A stretch of DNA of 64,000 bases from Kribbella sp. NBC_00382 (lineage in GTDB: Bacteria > Actinomycetota > Actinomycetes > Propionibacteriales > Kribbellaceae), in the NCBI RefSeq assembly GCF_036067295.1, contig NZ_CP107954.1, positions 2,480,001-2,544,000 of the forward strand. The letters run 5' to 3'. Below the pieces are notes generated by a model. The model did no database searches, was not told the DNA's origin, and saw only the letters and a program-made list of their open reading frames with translations. The first letter of the stretch is position 1; every line of letters begins with the position of its first letter. Both the position numbers and the translations under genes were made by a program. Below, one piece after another: positions 19,074-28,331 of the stretch.

Positions 19074-19540
19074 GAGTACGTCTGCTTGACCAGCTTCAGG
19101 TACACGAAGGTCTCGGTCCCCTTGACGCCCTTGATCGACCGCACCCGCTCGGACAGCACGCGGAGCAACTGCTCATCGCTCTCGCAGAGCACCTCGGCCA
19201 GCAGGTCGAACGACCCGGCGGTGATCACCACGTACTCGATCTCGTCCATCGCCGCGAGCTCGTCGGCGATCGGCTCGAGCGCGCCCTCGGCCTTGATCCC
19301 GATCATCGCCTGCCGCGCGAACCCCATCTCCAGCGGATCGGTGACGGCGACGACCTGCATGATGCCGGCCTCGGTCAGCCGCTGGACGCGCTGCCTGACG
19401 GCGGCCTCCGACAGCCCGACCGCCTTGCCGATCGCGGCGTACGATCTGCGCCCGTCGACCTGGAGCTCGCGGATGATCGCCTTGGCGGTGTCATCGAGCA
19501 GTACAGCGTTCTTTTCGGGGTTCCCCGTGCGTCCGGTCAC
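19058..19540 (-). CDS. Lrp/AsnC family transcriptional regulator
   Basis: 160 residues from a GTG. The N-terminal helix-turn-helix (about 15-65: KAIIRELQVDGRRSYAAIGKAVGLSEAAVRQRVQRLTEAGIM) is followed by the RAM ligand-binding domain (about 75-155). It is divergent from potD and co-transcribed with the FAD oxidoreductase, and is the obvious candidate for local control of the polyamine genes. Repeated GAATCC-type sites lie in the intergenic region. Confidence 0.9.
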   Translation of the reverse strand: MTGRTGNPEKNAVLLDDTAKAIIRELQVDGRRSYAAIGKAVGLSEAAVRQRVQRLTEAGIMQVVAVTDPLEMGFARQAMIGIKAEGALEPIADELAAMDEIEYVVITAGSFDLLAEVLCESDEQLLRVLSERVRSIKGVKGTETFVYLKLVKQTYSWGVR

Positions 19541-19587
19541 CAGCAGATCCTGTCAGCGTCACCGGGGGTAAGCAAGCAGGAGTATCG

Positions 19588-19630
19588 GAATCCGTTGCGA
19601 AATGACTATCCAACTGCGGAATCCCTTGTC
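19588..19630 (+). promoter_or_regulatory. Paired GAATCCGTTG-type direct repeats upstream of potD
   Basis: GAATCCGTTGCG at 19588-19599 and GAATCCCTTGTC at 19619-19630 lie 31 bp apart, three helical turns, on the same face of the DNA; a third partial copy CGGAAACC is at 19635. They are between the divergent lrp and potD genes. The same pair recurs before the aldehyde dehydrogenase gene at 28267-28310. Likely binding sites for the Lrp protein. Confidence 0.6.
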
Positions 19631-19687
19631 TTGGCGGAAACCGTTTGACAGTATCGCCCGCTAACAGACCCTGACAGGGAGGTCCGG

Positions 19688-20875
19688 ATGAGCCGTCGTC
19701 CCCAGCCTGTGATCGGGCGCCGGGCCGTTCTCCGCGGGGCCGCGCTGGGGCTGGGCGCCGCTGGGCTGCTCAACGGCTGCGGCATCCCGGCCGCGAAGCA
19801 GAGCGCCGGCAGCTGCGTCAGTACGGACAAGTCGGCGACCGAGAAGACGCTGATCTTCTCCAACTGGCCGAGCTACATGGACGAGTCGGACGAGAAGGTC
19901 AACGGCAAGACCGTACTGCCGACGCTGGAGGACTTCGAGAAGAAGTCCGGCGTCCAGGTCACCTACACCGCCGACGTCAACGACAACTCCGAGTTCTACG
20001 CGAAGGTCCGGGACCAGCTCGGCGCGTGTCAGCCGTGTGGCCGCGACATCTTCGTACTGACCGACTGGATGGCCGCTCGCACGGTCGGCCTCGGCTGGAT
20101 CCAGCAGCTCGACCACGCCAAGATCCCGAATGTCGACGCTCACCTGCTCAAGCAGCTCAAGGCGCCGCGCTGGGACCCGAACCGCGACTACAGCGTGCCG
20201 TGGCAGTCCGGGCTCACGGGCATCGCCTACAACGCGAAGTACACGAAGGAGGTCGGCAGTTTCGCCGACCTGCTCACCCGCGGGGATCTCAAAGGCAAGG
20301 TCACCATGCTTTCCGAGATGCCCGACACCATGTCGTTCATGCTCCGGCTGGTCGGCGCCGACCCGAACAAGTTCGACGACGCCGCCTGGAGCAAGGCGCT
20401 CGACAAGCTCAGCGGGTACGTCGCTTCCGGGCAGGTCCGGCGCTTCACCGGCAACGACTACGTGCAGGACCTGAACGCCGGCAACATCGTCGCCTGCCAG
20501 GCCTGGTCGGGCGACGTCCTGGCGCTCCAGGCGGACAACCCGGACGTGAAGTTCGTCGTACCGGAAGAGGGTCTGGCGCTCTGGTCGGACAACATGCTCG
20601 TGCCGAACAAAGCGACCCACAAGGCGAACGCCGAGGCGCTGATGAACTACTACTACGACCCGGAGGTCGCGGCCACCCTGGCGGCCTGGGTGAACTACAT
20701 CTGCCCGGTCGAGGGCGCCCGCAAGGCGATGGAGAAGATCGATCCCGAGCTGGTCGACAGCCCGCTGATCTTCCCCGACACCGAGGTGCTCGAGAAAACC
20801 TTCGCGTTCATGCCGCTGGACACGGCCAAGGCGAAGCTCTACGAAACCGACTTCAACCTCGCGATCGGGGGCTGA
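19688..20875 (+). CDS. potD: Polyamine ABC transporter substrate-binding lipoprotein
   Basis: 395 residues. Tat motif RRAVLRG (11-17) and lipobox LNGC with Cys31 predict a Tat-exported lipoprotein. The mature region shows PotD/PotF-type features: LIFSNWPSYMD near the start, YSVPWQSGLTGIAYN, LSEMPDTMSFMLRLVG and ACQAWSGDVLALQ. It binds putrescine or spermidine and delivers it to PotBC. It is the first gene of a five-gene operon and lies divergent from the Lrp gene, with the repeat sites between them. Confidence 0.92.
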   Translation: MSRRPQPVIGRRAVLRGAALGLGAAGLLNGCGIPAAKQSAGSCVSTDKSATEKTLIFSNWPSYMDESDEKVNGKTVLPTLEDFEKKSGVQVTYTADVNDNSEFYAKVRDQLGACQPCGRDIFVLTDWMAARTVGLGWIQQLDHAKIPNVDAHLLKQLKAPRWDPNRDYSVPWQSGLTGIAYNAKYTKEVGSFADLLTRGDLKGKVTMLSEMPDTMSFMLRLVGADPNKFDDAAWSKALDKLSGYVASGQVRRFTGNDYVQDLNAGNIVACQAWSGDVLALQADNPDVKFVVPEEGLALWSDNMLVPNKATHKANAEALMNYYYDPEVAATLAAWVNYICPVEGARKAMEKIDPELVDSPLIFPDTEVLEKTFAFMPLDTAKAKLYETDFNLAIGG

Positions 20876-20880
20876 CCGCC

Positions 20881-22047
20881 ATGACCGTCACCCAGGACGA
20901 CACCGCCACCGGTACCAACGCCAAGACCAGCGATCTGGTGCTCACCGGGATCAGCAAACAGTTCGCCGGCCATCGGGCCGTGCACGACCTGGACCTGACC
21001 GTGCCGCAGGGCGAGTTCTTCGCGCTGCTCGGTCCGTCCGGTTGCGGCAAGACGACGACGCTGCGGATGGTCGCCGGGCTGGAGGAGCCGACCAGCGGGA
21101 CGATCAGTCTCGGCGACCAGAACATCACCGGCCTGCGACCGTACAAGCGGCCGGTCAACACCGTCTTCCAGAACTACGCGCTCTTCCCGCACCTCGACAT
21201 CTTCGAGAACGTCGCCTTCGGCCTGCGCCGCCGCAAGGTCAAGGAGGTCAAGCAGAAGGTCGACGACATGCTCGAGCTGGTCGAGCTCGGCGGCTACGGC
21301 AAACGCAAGCCCGGCCAGCTGTCCGGTGGCCAGCAGCAACGGGTCGCGCTGGCCCGCGCGCTGATCAACCGGCCACAGGTCCTGCTGCTCGACGAGCCGC
21401 TCGGCGCGCTCGACCTCAAGCTCCGGCGGCAGATGCAGATCGAACTGAAACGGATCCAGACCGAGGTCGGCATCACCTTCGTGCACGTCACGCACGACCA
21501 GGAAGAGGCCATGACGATGGCCGACACGATCGCCGTGATGAACGCCGGCGTGATCGAGCAGCTCGGGTCGCCCGCGGACCTGTACGACCTGCCCGCGACC
21601 ACCTTCGTCGCCAACTTCCTCGGCCAGTCGAACCTGGTCCGGGCCACGATCATCAGCCAGGCCGACGGCAACCTGGTCGTCGACGTGCATGGCGGCAAGG
21701 TCGTCGTACCGGTTCCGCGCTGCCGGGTGACCGAGGGCGACGTCTGGATGGGGATCAGACCGGAGAAGGTCTTCCTCGCCCCGGCCGGCACCGAGGACAG
21801 TACGGGCGTGAACGTCCTGCGGTCCGCGGTCGTCACCGATGTCAGCTATATCGGCGTGAGTACGCAGTACCTGGCGAAGCTGCCGTGGGGGCAGGAGCTG
21901 ACGGTGTTCGAGCAGAACACCGGCGCGCGGGAAGCGTTGAAGGTCGGCGATGCCGTCGATCTGCACTGGCAGCCGTCGCACACGTTCGTGCTCGACGCGG
22001 CGCAGGACGCGTTGGCCGGCGTCGAGGACATCGCGGACGCGGGATGA
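20881..22047 (+). CDS. potA: Polyamine ABC transporter ATP-binding protein
   Basis: 388 residues. Walker A GPSGCGKT (51-58), Q-loop in FQNYALFPH, signature LSGGQ (147-151), Walker B VLLLDEP with Asp171/Glu172, H-loop His205, then a C-terminal TOBE domain (about 295-375). This is the standard PotA layout. It powers uptake through PotB and PotC. ATG 20881 lies 5 bp after potD; its stop overlaps potB as ATGA. Confidence 0.94.
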   Translation: MTVTQDDTATGTNAKTSDLVLTGISKQFAGHRAVHDLDLTVPQGEFFALLGPSGCGKTTTLRMVAGLEEPTSGTISLGDQNITGLRPYKRPVNTVFQNYALFPHLDIFENVAFGLRRRKVKEVKQKVDDMLELVELGGYGKRKPGQLSGGQQQRVALARALINRPQVLLLDEPLGALDLKLRRQMQIELKRIQTEVGITFVHVTHDQEEAMTMADTIAVMNAGVIEQLGSPADLYDLPATTFVANFLGQSNLVRATIISQADGNLVVDVHGGKVVVPVPRCRVTEGDVWMGIRPEKVFLAPAGTEDSTGVNVLRSAVVTDVSYIGVSTQYLAKLPWGQELTVFEQNTGAREALKVGDAVDLHWQPSHTFVLDAAQDALAGVEDIADAG

Positions 22048-22952
22048 GCGCCCTCGGCCAGCTTCCAGGGCCGGTGACCGGTGCACCGCCCGCCGGCGAA
22101 CCTGCGCGCAAAGGCCGCAGCCTGACCGGGTACCTACTCCTCGCGCCAGGCGCGCTCTGGTTGCTGCTGTTCTTCGTCGTGCCGATCGTGTCGCTGCTCG
22201 CGGCCAGCCTGTACGACCCGAACGGCTCGATCGAATCCGGCTTCTCGATGACGTGGAGCTTCCACAACTATGTGGACGCGCTCGCCGACTACGCCCGCCC
22301 GTTCGCGCGATCGCTCTGGTACTCCTTGCTGACAACGGCTTTCTGCCTCCTGCTCGGCTATCCACTCGCCTACGCGATCGCCTTCAAGGCAGGCCGCTGG
22401 AAGAACTTCATGCTGGCGCTGGTGATCGCGCCGTTCTTCACCAGCTTCCTGATCCGTACGCTGTCGTGGAAGTTGCTGCTCAGCGACAACGGTTTTGTCG
22501 TCGACTTCCTCAAGACGGTCCACATCCTCGGCTCAGACGGCCGCCTGCTGGCCACGACCGCCGCCGTGGTCACCGGGCTCACGTACAACTTCCTGCCGTT
22601 CATGATCCTGCCGCTCTACGCCAGCCTCGAGAAGATCGATGCCCGCCTGATCGAAGCGGGTGGTGATCTCTTCGCCGGGCCGTTCACGACCTTCCGTACG
22701 GTGACCTTGCCGCTCTCCATGCCGGGCGTCGTCGCGGGCACGCTGCTGACCTTCATCCCGGCCGCGGGCGACTACATCAACGCACAGCTGCTCGGTACGC
22801 CGAAGCAGCGGATGATCGGCAACGACATCCAACGCCTCTTCGCGGCCGGCGCCTACCCAACGGCCGCGGCGCTCTCGGTCACGTTGATGGCGGCGATCGT
22901 CGTCCTTGTCCTCTTCTACGTACGCCGTGCCGGGACGGAGGAGCTGGTATGA
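22044..22952 (+). CDS. potB: Polyamine ABC transporter permease
   Basis: 302 residues with six predicted membrane helices, the first LLLAPGALWLLLFFVVPIVSLLAASLY. The EAA-type coupling loop appears as LIEAGGDLFAGPFTTFRTVTLPLSMPG (about 206-232), typical of PotB/PotH. It overlaps potA (ATGA) and potC (ATGA), so channel subunits are made in step. Confidence 0.94.
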   Translation: MSALGQLPGPVTGAPPAGEPARKGRSLTGYLLLAPGALWLLLFFVVPIVSLLAASLYDPNGSIESGFSMTWSFHNYVDALADYARPFARSLWYSLLTTAFCLLLGYPLAYAIAFKAGRWKNFMLALVIAPFFTSFLIRTLSWKLLLSDNGFVVDFLKTVHILGSDGRLLATTAAVVTGLTYNFLPFMILPLYASLEKIDARLIEAGGDLFAGPFTTFRTVTLPLSMPGVVAGTLLTFIPAAGDYINAQLLGTPKQRMIGNDIQRLFAAGAYPTAAALSVTLMAAIVVLVLFYVRRAGTEELV

Positions 22953-23758
22953 CCAAGGTCGGCCGCTGGATCGGCCAGCACCTGATCCTCTTCCTCGGAC
23001 TGCTCGTCCTGCTGTACCTGTTCGCGCCGATCTTCGTCGTGATCCTGATGTCGTTCAACGCGCCCAAGAGCAAGCTGTCCTACACCTTCGACGGCTTCAC
23101 CTGGCAGAACTGGCAGCACCCGTGCCGCCCGTTCGGTCTCTGCGACGCGGTCGGCACCAGCCTGCAGATCGGGCTGGCGTCCACCGTGATCGCGACCGCG
23201 CTGGGCACGTTGATGGCGTTCGCGATGGTCCGCCAGCGCTTCCGCGGGCGGTCCGCGACGAACCTGTTCATCTTCCTGCCGATGGCGTCCCCTGAGATCG
23301 TGCTCGGCTCCTCCCTGCTCGCGCTGTTCGTGTCGTCCGGCTTCGGTGGCCGGCTCGGGTTCTGGACGATCCTGATCGCGCACGTGATGTTCTGCCTCTC
23401 GTTCGTCGTCGTCACGGTGAAGGCACGGCTGTCCGGGATGGACTCGCGGCTCGAACAGGCGGCGATGGATCTCTACGCCAACGAGTGGCAGACGTTCTGG
23501 CGGATCACCTTCCCGCTCGTCTTCCCCGGCATCATGGCCGCCGCCCTGCTCAGCTTCTCGTTGTCCTTCGACGACTTCATCATCACCAACCTCAACGCCG
23601 GTACGACGGTGACCTTCCCGATGTTCGTCTGGGGCTCCGCCCAGCGCGACCTCCCTCCACAGATCAATGTCGTCGGTACTGCGATGTTCCTCCTCGCCCT
23701 GTTTCTGGTCCTCGGGGGAGAGCTGGCCCGCCGCCGACGGAGCGCTCGTGCTCGCTGA
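22949..23758 (+). CDS. potC: Polyamine ABC transporter permease
   Basis: 269 residues, PotC/PotI type, with six predicted membrane helices (first HLILFLGLLVLLYLFAPIFVVILMSF). The EAA loop is RLEQAAMDLYANEWQTFWRITFPLVFPG (about 168-195), and the segment SLSFDDFIITNLNAG is characteristic of PotC proteins. Its 3' end overlaps the next gene by 11 bp. Confidence 0.94.
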   Translation: MTKVGRWIGQHLILFLGLLVLLYLFAPIFVVILMSFNAPKSKLSYTFDGFTWQNWQHPCRPFGLCDAVGTSLQIGLASTVIATALGTLMAFAMVRQRFRGRSATNLFIFLPMASPEIVLGSSLLALFVSSGFGGRLGFWTILIAHVMFCLSFVVVTVKARLSGMDSRLEQAAMDLYANEWQTFWRITFPLVFPGIMAAALLSFSLSFDDFIITNLNAGTTVTFPMFVWGSAQRDLPPQINVVGTAMFLLALFLVLGGELARRRRSARAR

Positions 23759-25115
23759 CGCCGAACCGAAGGTCTACTGGCTGGACGACCCGGCAGCACC
23801 TGAACCGACTGAACAGCTCATCGGGGAACATACAGCGGACTTGGCGATCGTCGGCGGCGGATACACCGGCCTGTGGACAGCGCTCCGGGCCAAGGAGCGC
23901 TACCCATCGCTGGACGTGGTCGTCCTGGAGGCGTCGACCTGTGGGAACGCGGCCAGCGGGCGCAACGGCGGCTTCTGCGACGCCAGCCTGACGCACGGCT
24001 TCGGCAACGGGCAGGCGCGTTGGCCGGACGAGTTGCCAACGCTGGAGCGACTCGGTGAAGAGAACCTGGAAGCGATCGGCGCGACCATCGCGAAGTACGG
24101 GATCGACTGCGGCTGGGAGCGTACCGGCGAGCTGACCGTCGCCACGGCACCCCACCAACTGGAAGACCTCGCGGAGGAGGCCGACGCCCGGCAGGCGCTC
24201 GGCCACAAGGTGGCGCTGCTCGACGCCACCCAGACCCGCGCTGAGGTGAATTCCCCGACCTACCTCGGCGCGCTGGCCGACTACTCCGGTACTGCGCTGA
24301 TCGAACCGGCGCACCTCGCCTGGGGACTCCGGCGAGCATGCCTCGACCTCGGCGTCCGCATCCATGAGCACTCGCCCGTCACGGGCCTGCGCGGTGATTT
24401 GTTGCGAACGGCAACTGGTTCGATACGGGCCGGCCGGATCGCGTTGGCCACCAACGCTTTCCCGTCGTTGCTCCGGCGCCTACGGCTGTACACGGTGCCT
24501 GTCTACGACCTGGTGCTGATGACCGAGCCCTTGTCGCCTGAGCAGTTGAGCGAGATCGGCTGGCGTGGCCGGCAAGGCATCGGTGACGCGTCGAACCTCT
24601 TCCATTACTACCGGCTGACCCGTGACAACCGCATCCTCTGGGGCGGCTACACACCCCTGTACTACTTCGGCAGCCGCATCGACCCAGCACTCGAGCAGCG
24701 CGATGCGATCCACGAGATGCTCGCCAGGCACTTCTTCGCGACGTTCCCCCAGCTCGAGGGCCTGCGCTTCACCCACCGCTGGGGCGGCGTCATCGACACC
24801 AGCACCCGCTTCTGCGCCTTCTTCGGTACTGCGTCCGAAGGCCGCATCGCCTATGCCCTCGGCTACACCGGCCTGGGGGTAGCCGCCACCCGCTTCGGCG
24901 CCGACGTCATGCTCGACCTCCTGTACGGCGAACAGACCGAGCGTACGGACCTCAAGATGGTCCGCGAGCGCCCGCTGCCGTTCCCGCCCGAGCCGATCCG
25001 TTCGGCAGGAATCCACCTCACCAGATGGTCGATGGCCCACGCGGATTCCCACGCGGGCCATCGCAACCTCTGGCTCAGAACCCTTGACCGGATGGGCCTC
25101 GGGTTCGACTTCTAG
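23748..25115 (+). CDS. FAD-dependent oxidoreductase (DAO family, PuuB-like)
   Basis: 455 residues from a GTG at 23748, chosen because GGAG lies about 8 bp upstream and the domain starts soon after. It carries LAIVGGGYTGLWTALRAKE (about 29-47), GNAASGRNGGFCDASLTHGFGNG, a central RFTHRWGGVIDTSTRFC and a C-terminal GYTGLGVAATRFGADVM. It is a paralogue of the oxidoreductase at 17706-19073. Being translationally coupled to the polyamine importer suggests it oxidises the imported amine or its gamma-glutamyl or aminated product. Its TAG overlaps the convergent aminotransferase TAG in a shared CTAG. Confidence 0.88.
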   Translation: MLADAEPKVYWLDDPAAPEPTEQLIGEHTADLAIVGGGYTGLWTALRAKERYPSLDVVVLEASTCGNAASGRNGGFCDASLTHGFGNGQARWPDELPTLERLGEENLEAIGATIAKYGIDCGWERTGELTVATAPHQLEDLAEEADARQALGHKVALLDATQTRAEVNSPTYLGALADYSGTALIEPAHLAWGLRRACLDLGVRIHEHSPVTGLRGDLLRTATGSIRAGRIALATNAFPSLLRRLRLYTVPVYDLVLMTEPLSPEQLSEIGWRGRQGIGDASNLFHYYRLTRDNRILWGGYTPLYYFGSRIDPALEQRDAIHEMLARHFFATFPQLEGLRFTHRWGGVIDTSTRFCAFFGTASEGRIAYALGYTGLGVAATRFGADVMLDLLYGEQTERTDLKMVRERPLPFPPEPIRSAGIHLTRWSMAHADSHAGHRNLWLRTLDRMGLGFDF

Positions 25116-26503
25116 AGCTTGGTCTCCGCCTCGGTCAGTACCGAGCGGAGGATCTGCTCCATCTCGTCGAAGTGCGACTGGTCGCAGATCAGCGGCGGGG
25201 ACAGCTGGATGACCGGGTCGCCGCGGTCGTCGGCGCGGCAGTACAGGCCGGCGTCGAACAGCGCCTTGGAGAGGAAGCCGCGGAGCAGCCGCTCGGACTC
25301 CTCGTCGTTGAAGGTCTCCTTGGTCGTCTTGTCCTTGACCAGTTCGATCCCGTAGAAGTACCCGTCACCGCGGACGTCGCCGACCAGAGGCAGGTCGAGC
25401 AGTTTCTCGAGCGTCGCACGGAACTCCCCCTCGGTGTCCCGGACGTGTTCGTTGATGCCCTCACGCTCGAAGATGTCGAGGTTCGTGAGCGCGACGGCCG
25501 CGGAGACGGGATGGCCCCCGAAGGTGTAGCCGTGGGCGAACGATGTGTTGCCCTGCAGGAACGGCTCCATCAGCCGGTCCGTGGCGATCATCGCGCCCAA
25601 CGGGGCATAGCCGGAGGTGAGTCCCTTCGCGCAGGTGATCATGTCCGGTTGGTAGCCGTACCGCTCGGCGCCGAACATGTGGCCGAGGCGGCCGTACGCG
25701 CAGATCACCTCGTCGCTGACCAGCAGTACGTCGTACTGGTCGCAGATCTCTCGTACCCGCTCGAAGTACCCGGGCGGTGGCGGGAAGCAGCCGCCCGCGT
25801 TCTGTACCGGCTCCAGGAAGACGGCCGCGACGGTCTCGGGGCCTTCTTGCTCGATCGCGACGGCGATCTGGTCGGCGGCCCAGCGGCCGAACGCGACCGG
25901 GTCATCGCCGTGGATCGGGGCGCGGTAGATGTTCGTGTTCGGCACCCGGAAGGTGCTCGGGACGAGCGGCTCGAACTGCTGCTTCAGCTCCGGCAGGCCG
26001 GTGATCGACAGCGCGCCGTGAGTGGTGCCGTGGTACGCGATGGCGCGGCTGATCACTTTGTGCTTCATCGGCTTGCCGGTCAGCTTGAAGTAGTTCTTCG
26101 CCAGCTTCCAGGCGGTCTCGACGGCCTCGCCACCACCGCTGGTGAAGAAGACCCGGTTGAGATCGCCCGGCGCGTAGCCGGCCACCCGCTCGGCGAGCTC
26201 GATCGACTTCGGGTGCGCGTAGGACCAGAGCGGGAAGAACGCCAGCTCCGAGGCCTGCTTGGCCGCGGCCTCGGCGAGCTCGGTGCGGCCGTGGCCGAGT
26301 TGGCTGACGAAAAGGCCGGCCAGACCGTCCAGGTAGCGCTTGCCGCGGGCGTCGTAGATGTACGCGCCGTCGCCGCGGACGATGACCGGGACCTCGGCTG
26401 TTTCGTAGCTGCCCATCCTGCTGAAGTGCAGCCACAGGTGGTCGCGCGCGGACTGCTGCAAACGGTCGAAGGCGGCGTCGTCAAGGGCGTCGGACGGCAT
26501 CAT
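25112..26503 (-). CDS. Class III aminotransferase (putrescine/omega-amino acid type)
   Basis: 463 residues from ATG 26503, favoured by GAGGA 6 bp upstream; an in-frame ATG at 26515 would give 467. PLP-fold landmarks (numbered from 26515): FFTSGGGEAVETAWKLAKNY (123-142), FLEPVQNAGG, LLVSDEV with Asp268 contacting the PLP pyridine, and MITCAKGLTSGYAPLGA with Lys297 forming the Schiff base. Likely reaction: transfer of an amino group from putrescine, beta-alanine or a related omega-amine to pyruvate or 2-oxoglutarate. It offers a transaminase route beside the two FAD oxidases. It is divergent from the amidohydrolase gene, with a GAATCC-type site between. Confidence 0.9.
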   Translation of the reverse strand: MMPSDALDDAAFDRLQQSARDHLWLHFSRMGSYETAEVPVIVRGDGAYIYDARGKRYLDGLAGLFVSQLGHGRTELAEAAAKQASELAFFPLWSYAHPKSIELAERVAGYAPGDLNRVFFTSGGGEAVETAWKLAKNYFKLTGKPMKHKVISRAIAYHGTTHGALSITGLPELKQQFEPLVPSTFRVPNTNIYRAPIHGDDPVAFGRWAADQIAVAIEQEGPETVAAVFLEPVQNAGGCFPPPPGYFERVREICDQYDVLLVSDEVICAYGRLGHMFGAERYGYQPDMITCAKGLTSGYAPLGAMIATDRLMEPFLQGNTSFAHGYTFGGHPVSAAVALTNLDIFEREGINEHVRDTEGEFRATLEKLLDLPLVGDVRGDGYFYGIELVKDKTTKETFNDEESERLLRGFLSKALFDAGLYCRADDRGDPVIQLSPPLICDQSHFDEMEQILRSVLTEAETKL

Positions 26504-26567
26504 CGGGTTCCTCATCTCAGGCTGGCCGTTCCCGCCATCCTGCCCGCCAGCCTGACGACTGGCAAGT

Positions 26568-26639
26568 GATTTCGTTCCGCTGTGCCCAATATCCCGCCGA
26601 TCTCATCGGTCGATAGCGGCATCTGATTCGGATTCCGCA
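26568..26639. promoter_or_regulatory. GAATCC-type sites between aminotransferase and amidohydrolase genes
   Basis: On the minus strand TGCGGAATCC (26630-26639) is identical over ten bases to the second site upstream of potD (19615-19624). On the plus strand GATTTCGTTCCG (26568-26579) matches the GAATTCGTTGTG form at 9 of 12 positions. The placement in the divergent promoter region suggests the same regulator. Confidence 0.45.
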
Positions 26640-26657
26640 CTAGTGGAGGATGACTGC

Positions 26658-28268
26658 GTGGACACCCTCTTCACCAACGGCTCCCTCTTCGACGGCCAGA
26701 CCTACCGTGCGGGCTGGTCCGTCTTGATCCGCTCCGGCCGCATCCTCGCTGCCGGCCCTGAACTGTCTGTCGATCCACAAACAGAAGTAGTAGATCTGGG
26801 TGGGGGTTTGCTGCTGCCCGGCTTCGTCGACGCCCACGTCCATCCAGTGCAAGGCGGACTCGAACGCGCCCGTTGCGATCTGTCGCCTCTGCACGGCCGC
26901 GACGCGACCCTCGCAGCGATCTCGGCGTACGCCGCAGCGAATCCCGACGTGGACTGGATCCTCGGTGGCGGCTGGCATCAACCCGACTACGAAGGCGGCG
27001 CTCCGCTGGCGAGCGACCTCGATGCCGTCGTCAACGACCGCCCGGTCTTCCTCGCCAACGCCGACCACCACGGCGCCTGGGTCAACTCGCGTGCCCTCGA
27101 ACTGGCCGGCATCGACGCCCGTACGCCGGACCCCGCCGACGGCCGGATCGAGCGCGACCCCGACGGCAACCCCACCGGCACCCTGCACGAGGGCGCGATG
27201 GATCTAGTCGGCCACCTGGTTCCACCAACAACCCACGACGAGCAGGTCGCCGCCCTCCTCGGCGCCCAGGCGTACCTCCACTCCTTCGGCATCACCGGCT
27301 GGCAGGACGCGATCTTCGGCGACTACGCCAACCTCGACGACTCAACCCCGGCGTACGTCGAACTAGCCCGCGACGGCCGCCTGACCGCCCGAGTCAACGG
27401 GGCCCTCTGGTGGCGCCGCGACCTCGGCGCCGAACAACTCCCGTCCCTGATCGAGCGCCGCGAAGCCCTGCAGTTCCCCCGACTCCGAGCAGGCAGCGTC
27501 AAGATCATGCAGGACGGCGTAGCCGAGAACTACACCGCCGGTATGCTCGACCCGTACTACGACGGCTGCGGCTGCCGTACCGCCAACGCCGGCCTCTCCT
27601 TCGTCGACCCCATCGCCCTGCGCGACCACATCGCCGCCCTCGACGCCGCCGGCTTCCAAGTCCACGTCCATGCGATCGGCGACCGCGCAGTCCGCGAAGC
27701 CCTGGACGCCTTCGAAGCAGCCCTCGCAGCAAACGGCAACGCAGACCTGCGCCACCACATCGCCCACCTGCAAGTCATCCACCCCGACGACATCGCCCGG
27801 TTCGCCAAGCTGGGTGTGGCCGCGAATATGCAGGCGCTCTGGGCAGTCCATGAGCCGCAGATGGACGAGCTGACCATCCCGTTCCTCGGTCCCGAGCGGA
27901 CGCGTTGGCAATACCCCTTCGGTGACCTCGCGCGCTCGGGCGCTCGGCTAGCGGCCGGCTCCGATTGGCCCGTTTCGAGTCCGGACCCGCTGGCCGCAGT
28001 ACAGGTTGCTGTGAATCGGCGGAGCGGCGATGGGGAGTACGAGGCGTTCCTGCCGGAGCAGGCGCTCGACCTGGCGACGGCGCTCGCGGCGTACACGTCG
28101 GGCAGTGCGTGGGTGAACCATGCCGACGAGACCGGCCGGCTCGCTCCCGGCATGCTCGCCGACCTCGCGATTCTCGACCGGGACCCGTTCGTCGAGCCCG
28201 TCGAGGAGATCAGTGAGGCGCGGGTTGTGGCGACCTATGTCGAAGGAGATCGGGTGTATAGCGAGTGA
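26658..28268 (+). CDS. Amidohydrolase (YtcJ-like)
   Basis: 536 residues from a GTG at 26658; GGAGGA sits 7 bp upstream, which decides against an earlier GTG at 26643. Metal-binding His pair in LPGFVDAHVHP (His60, His62), then VKIMQDGVAENYTAGML, HVHAIGDRAV and HHIAHLQVIHPDD, and the metal-ligand Asp in AAGSDWPVSSPDPL. This is the amidohydrolase-3/YtcJ pattern. Substrate is unknown; in a polyamine locus it might hydrolyse an N-acyl or carbamoyl amine (inference). It lies between the aminotransferase and the aldehyde dehydrogenase. Confidence 0.87.
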   Translation: MDTLFTNGSLFDGQTYRAGWSVLIRSGRILAAGPELSVDPQTEVVDLGGGLLLPGFVDAHVHPVQGGLERARCDLSPLHGRDATLAAISAYAAANPDVDWILGGGWHQPDYEGGAPLASDLDAVVNDRPVFLANADHHGAWVNSRALELAGIDARTPDPADGRIERDPDGNPTGTLHEGAMDLVGHLVPPTTHDEQVAALLGAQAYLHSFGITGWQDAIFGDYANLDDSTPAYVELARDGRLTARVNGALWWRRDLGAEQLPSLIERREALQFPRLRAGSVKIMQDGVAENYTAGMLDPYYDGCGCRTANAGLSFVDPIALRDHIAALDAAGFQVHVHAIGDRAVREALDAFEAALAANGNADLRHHIAHLQVIHPDDIARFAKLGVAANMQALWAVHEPQMDELTIPFLGPERTRWQYPFGDLARSGARLAAGSDWPVSSPDPLAAVQVAVNRRSGDGEYEAFLPEQALDLATALAAYTSGSAWVNHADETGRLAPGMLADLAILDRDPFVEPVEEISEARVVATYVEGDRVYSE

Positions 28269-28310
28269 ATCCGTTGTGGGATGGCAGTCAGGCCTACCGA
28301 ATTCGTTGTG
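28267..28310 (+). promoter_or_regulatory. Paired GAATCCGTTG-type direct repeats upstream of the aldehyde dehydrogenase gene
   Basis: GAATCCGTTGTG (28267-28278) and GAATTCGTTGTG (28299-28310) are 32 bp apart, the same arrangement as upstream of potD. They start at the very end of the amidohydrolase gene and finish 21 bp before the chosen ATG of the dehydrogenase. Confidence 0.6.
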
Positions 28311-28331
28311 AGTCCAGTTAGGCTCCCGGGC

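Noticed and set aside
28281-28331. Longer start for the aldehyde dehydrogenase
   Set aside because: It would lie within the repeat operator and add residues not found in the family.
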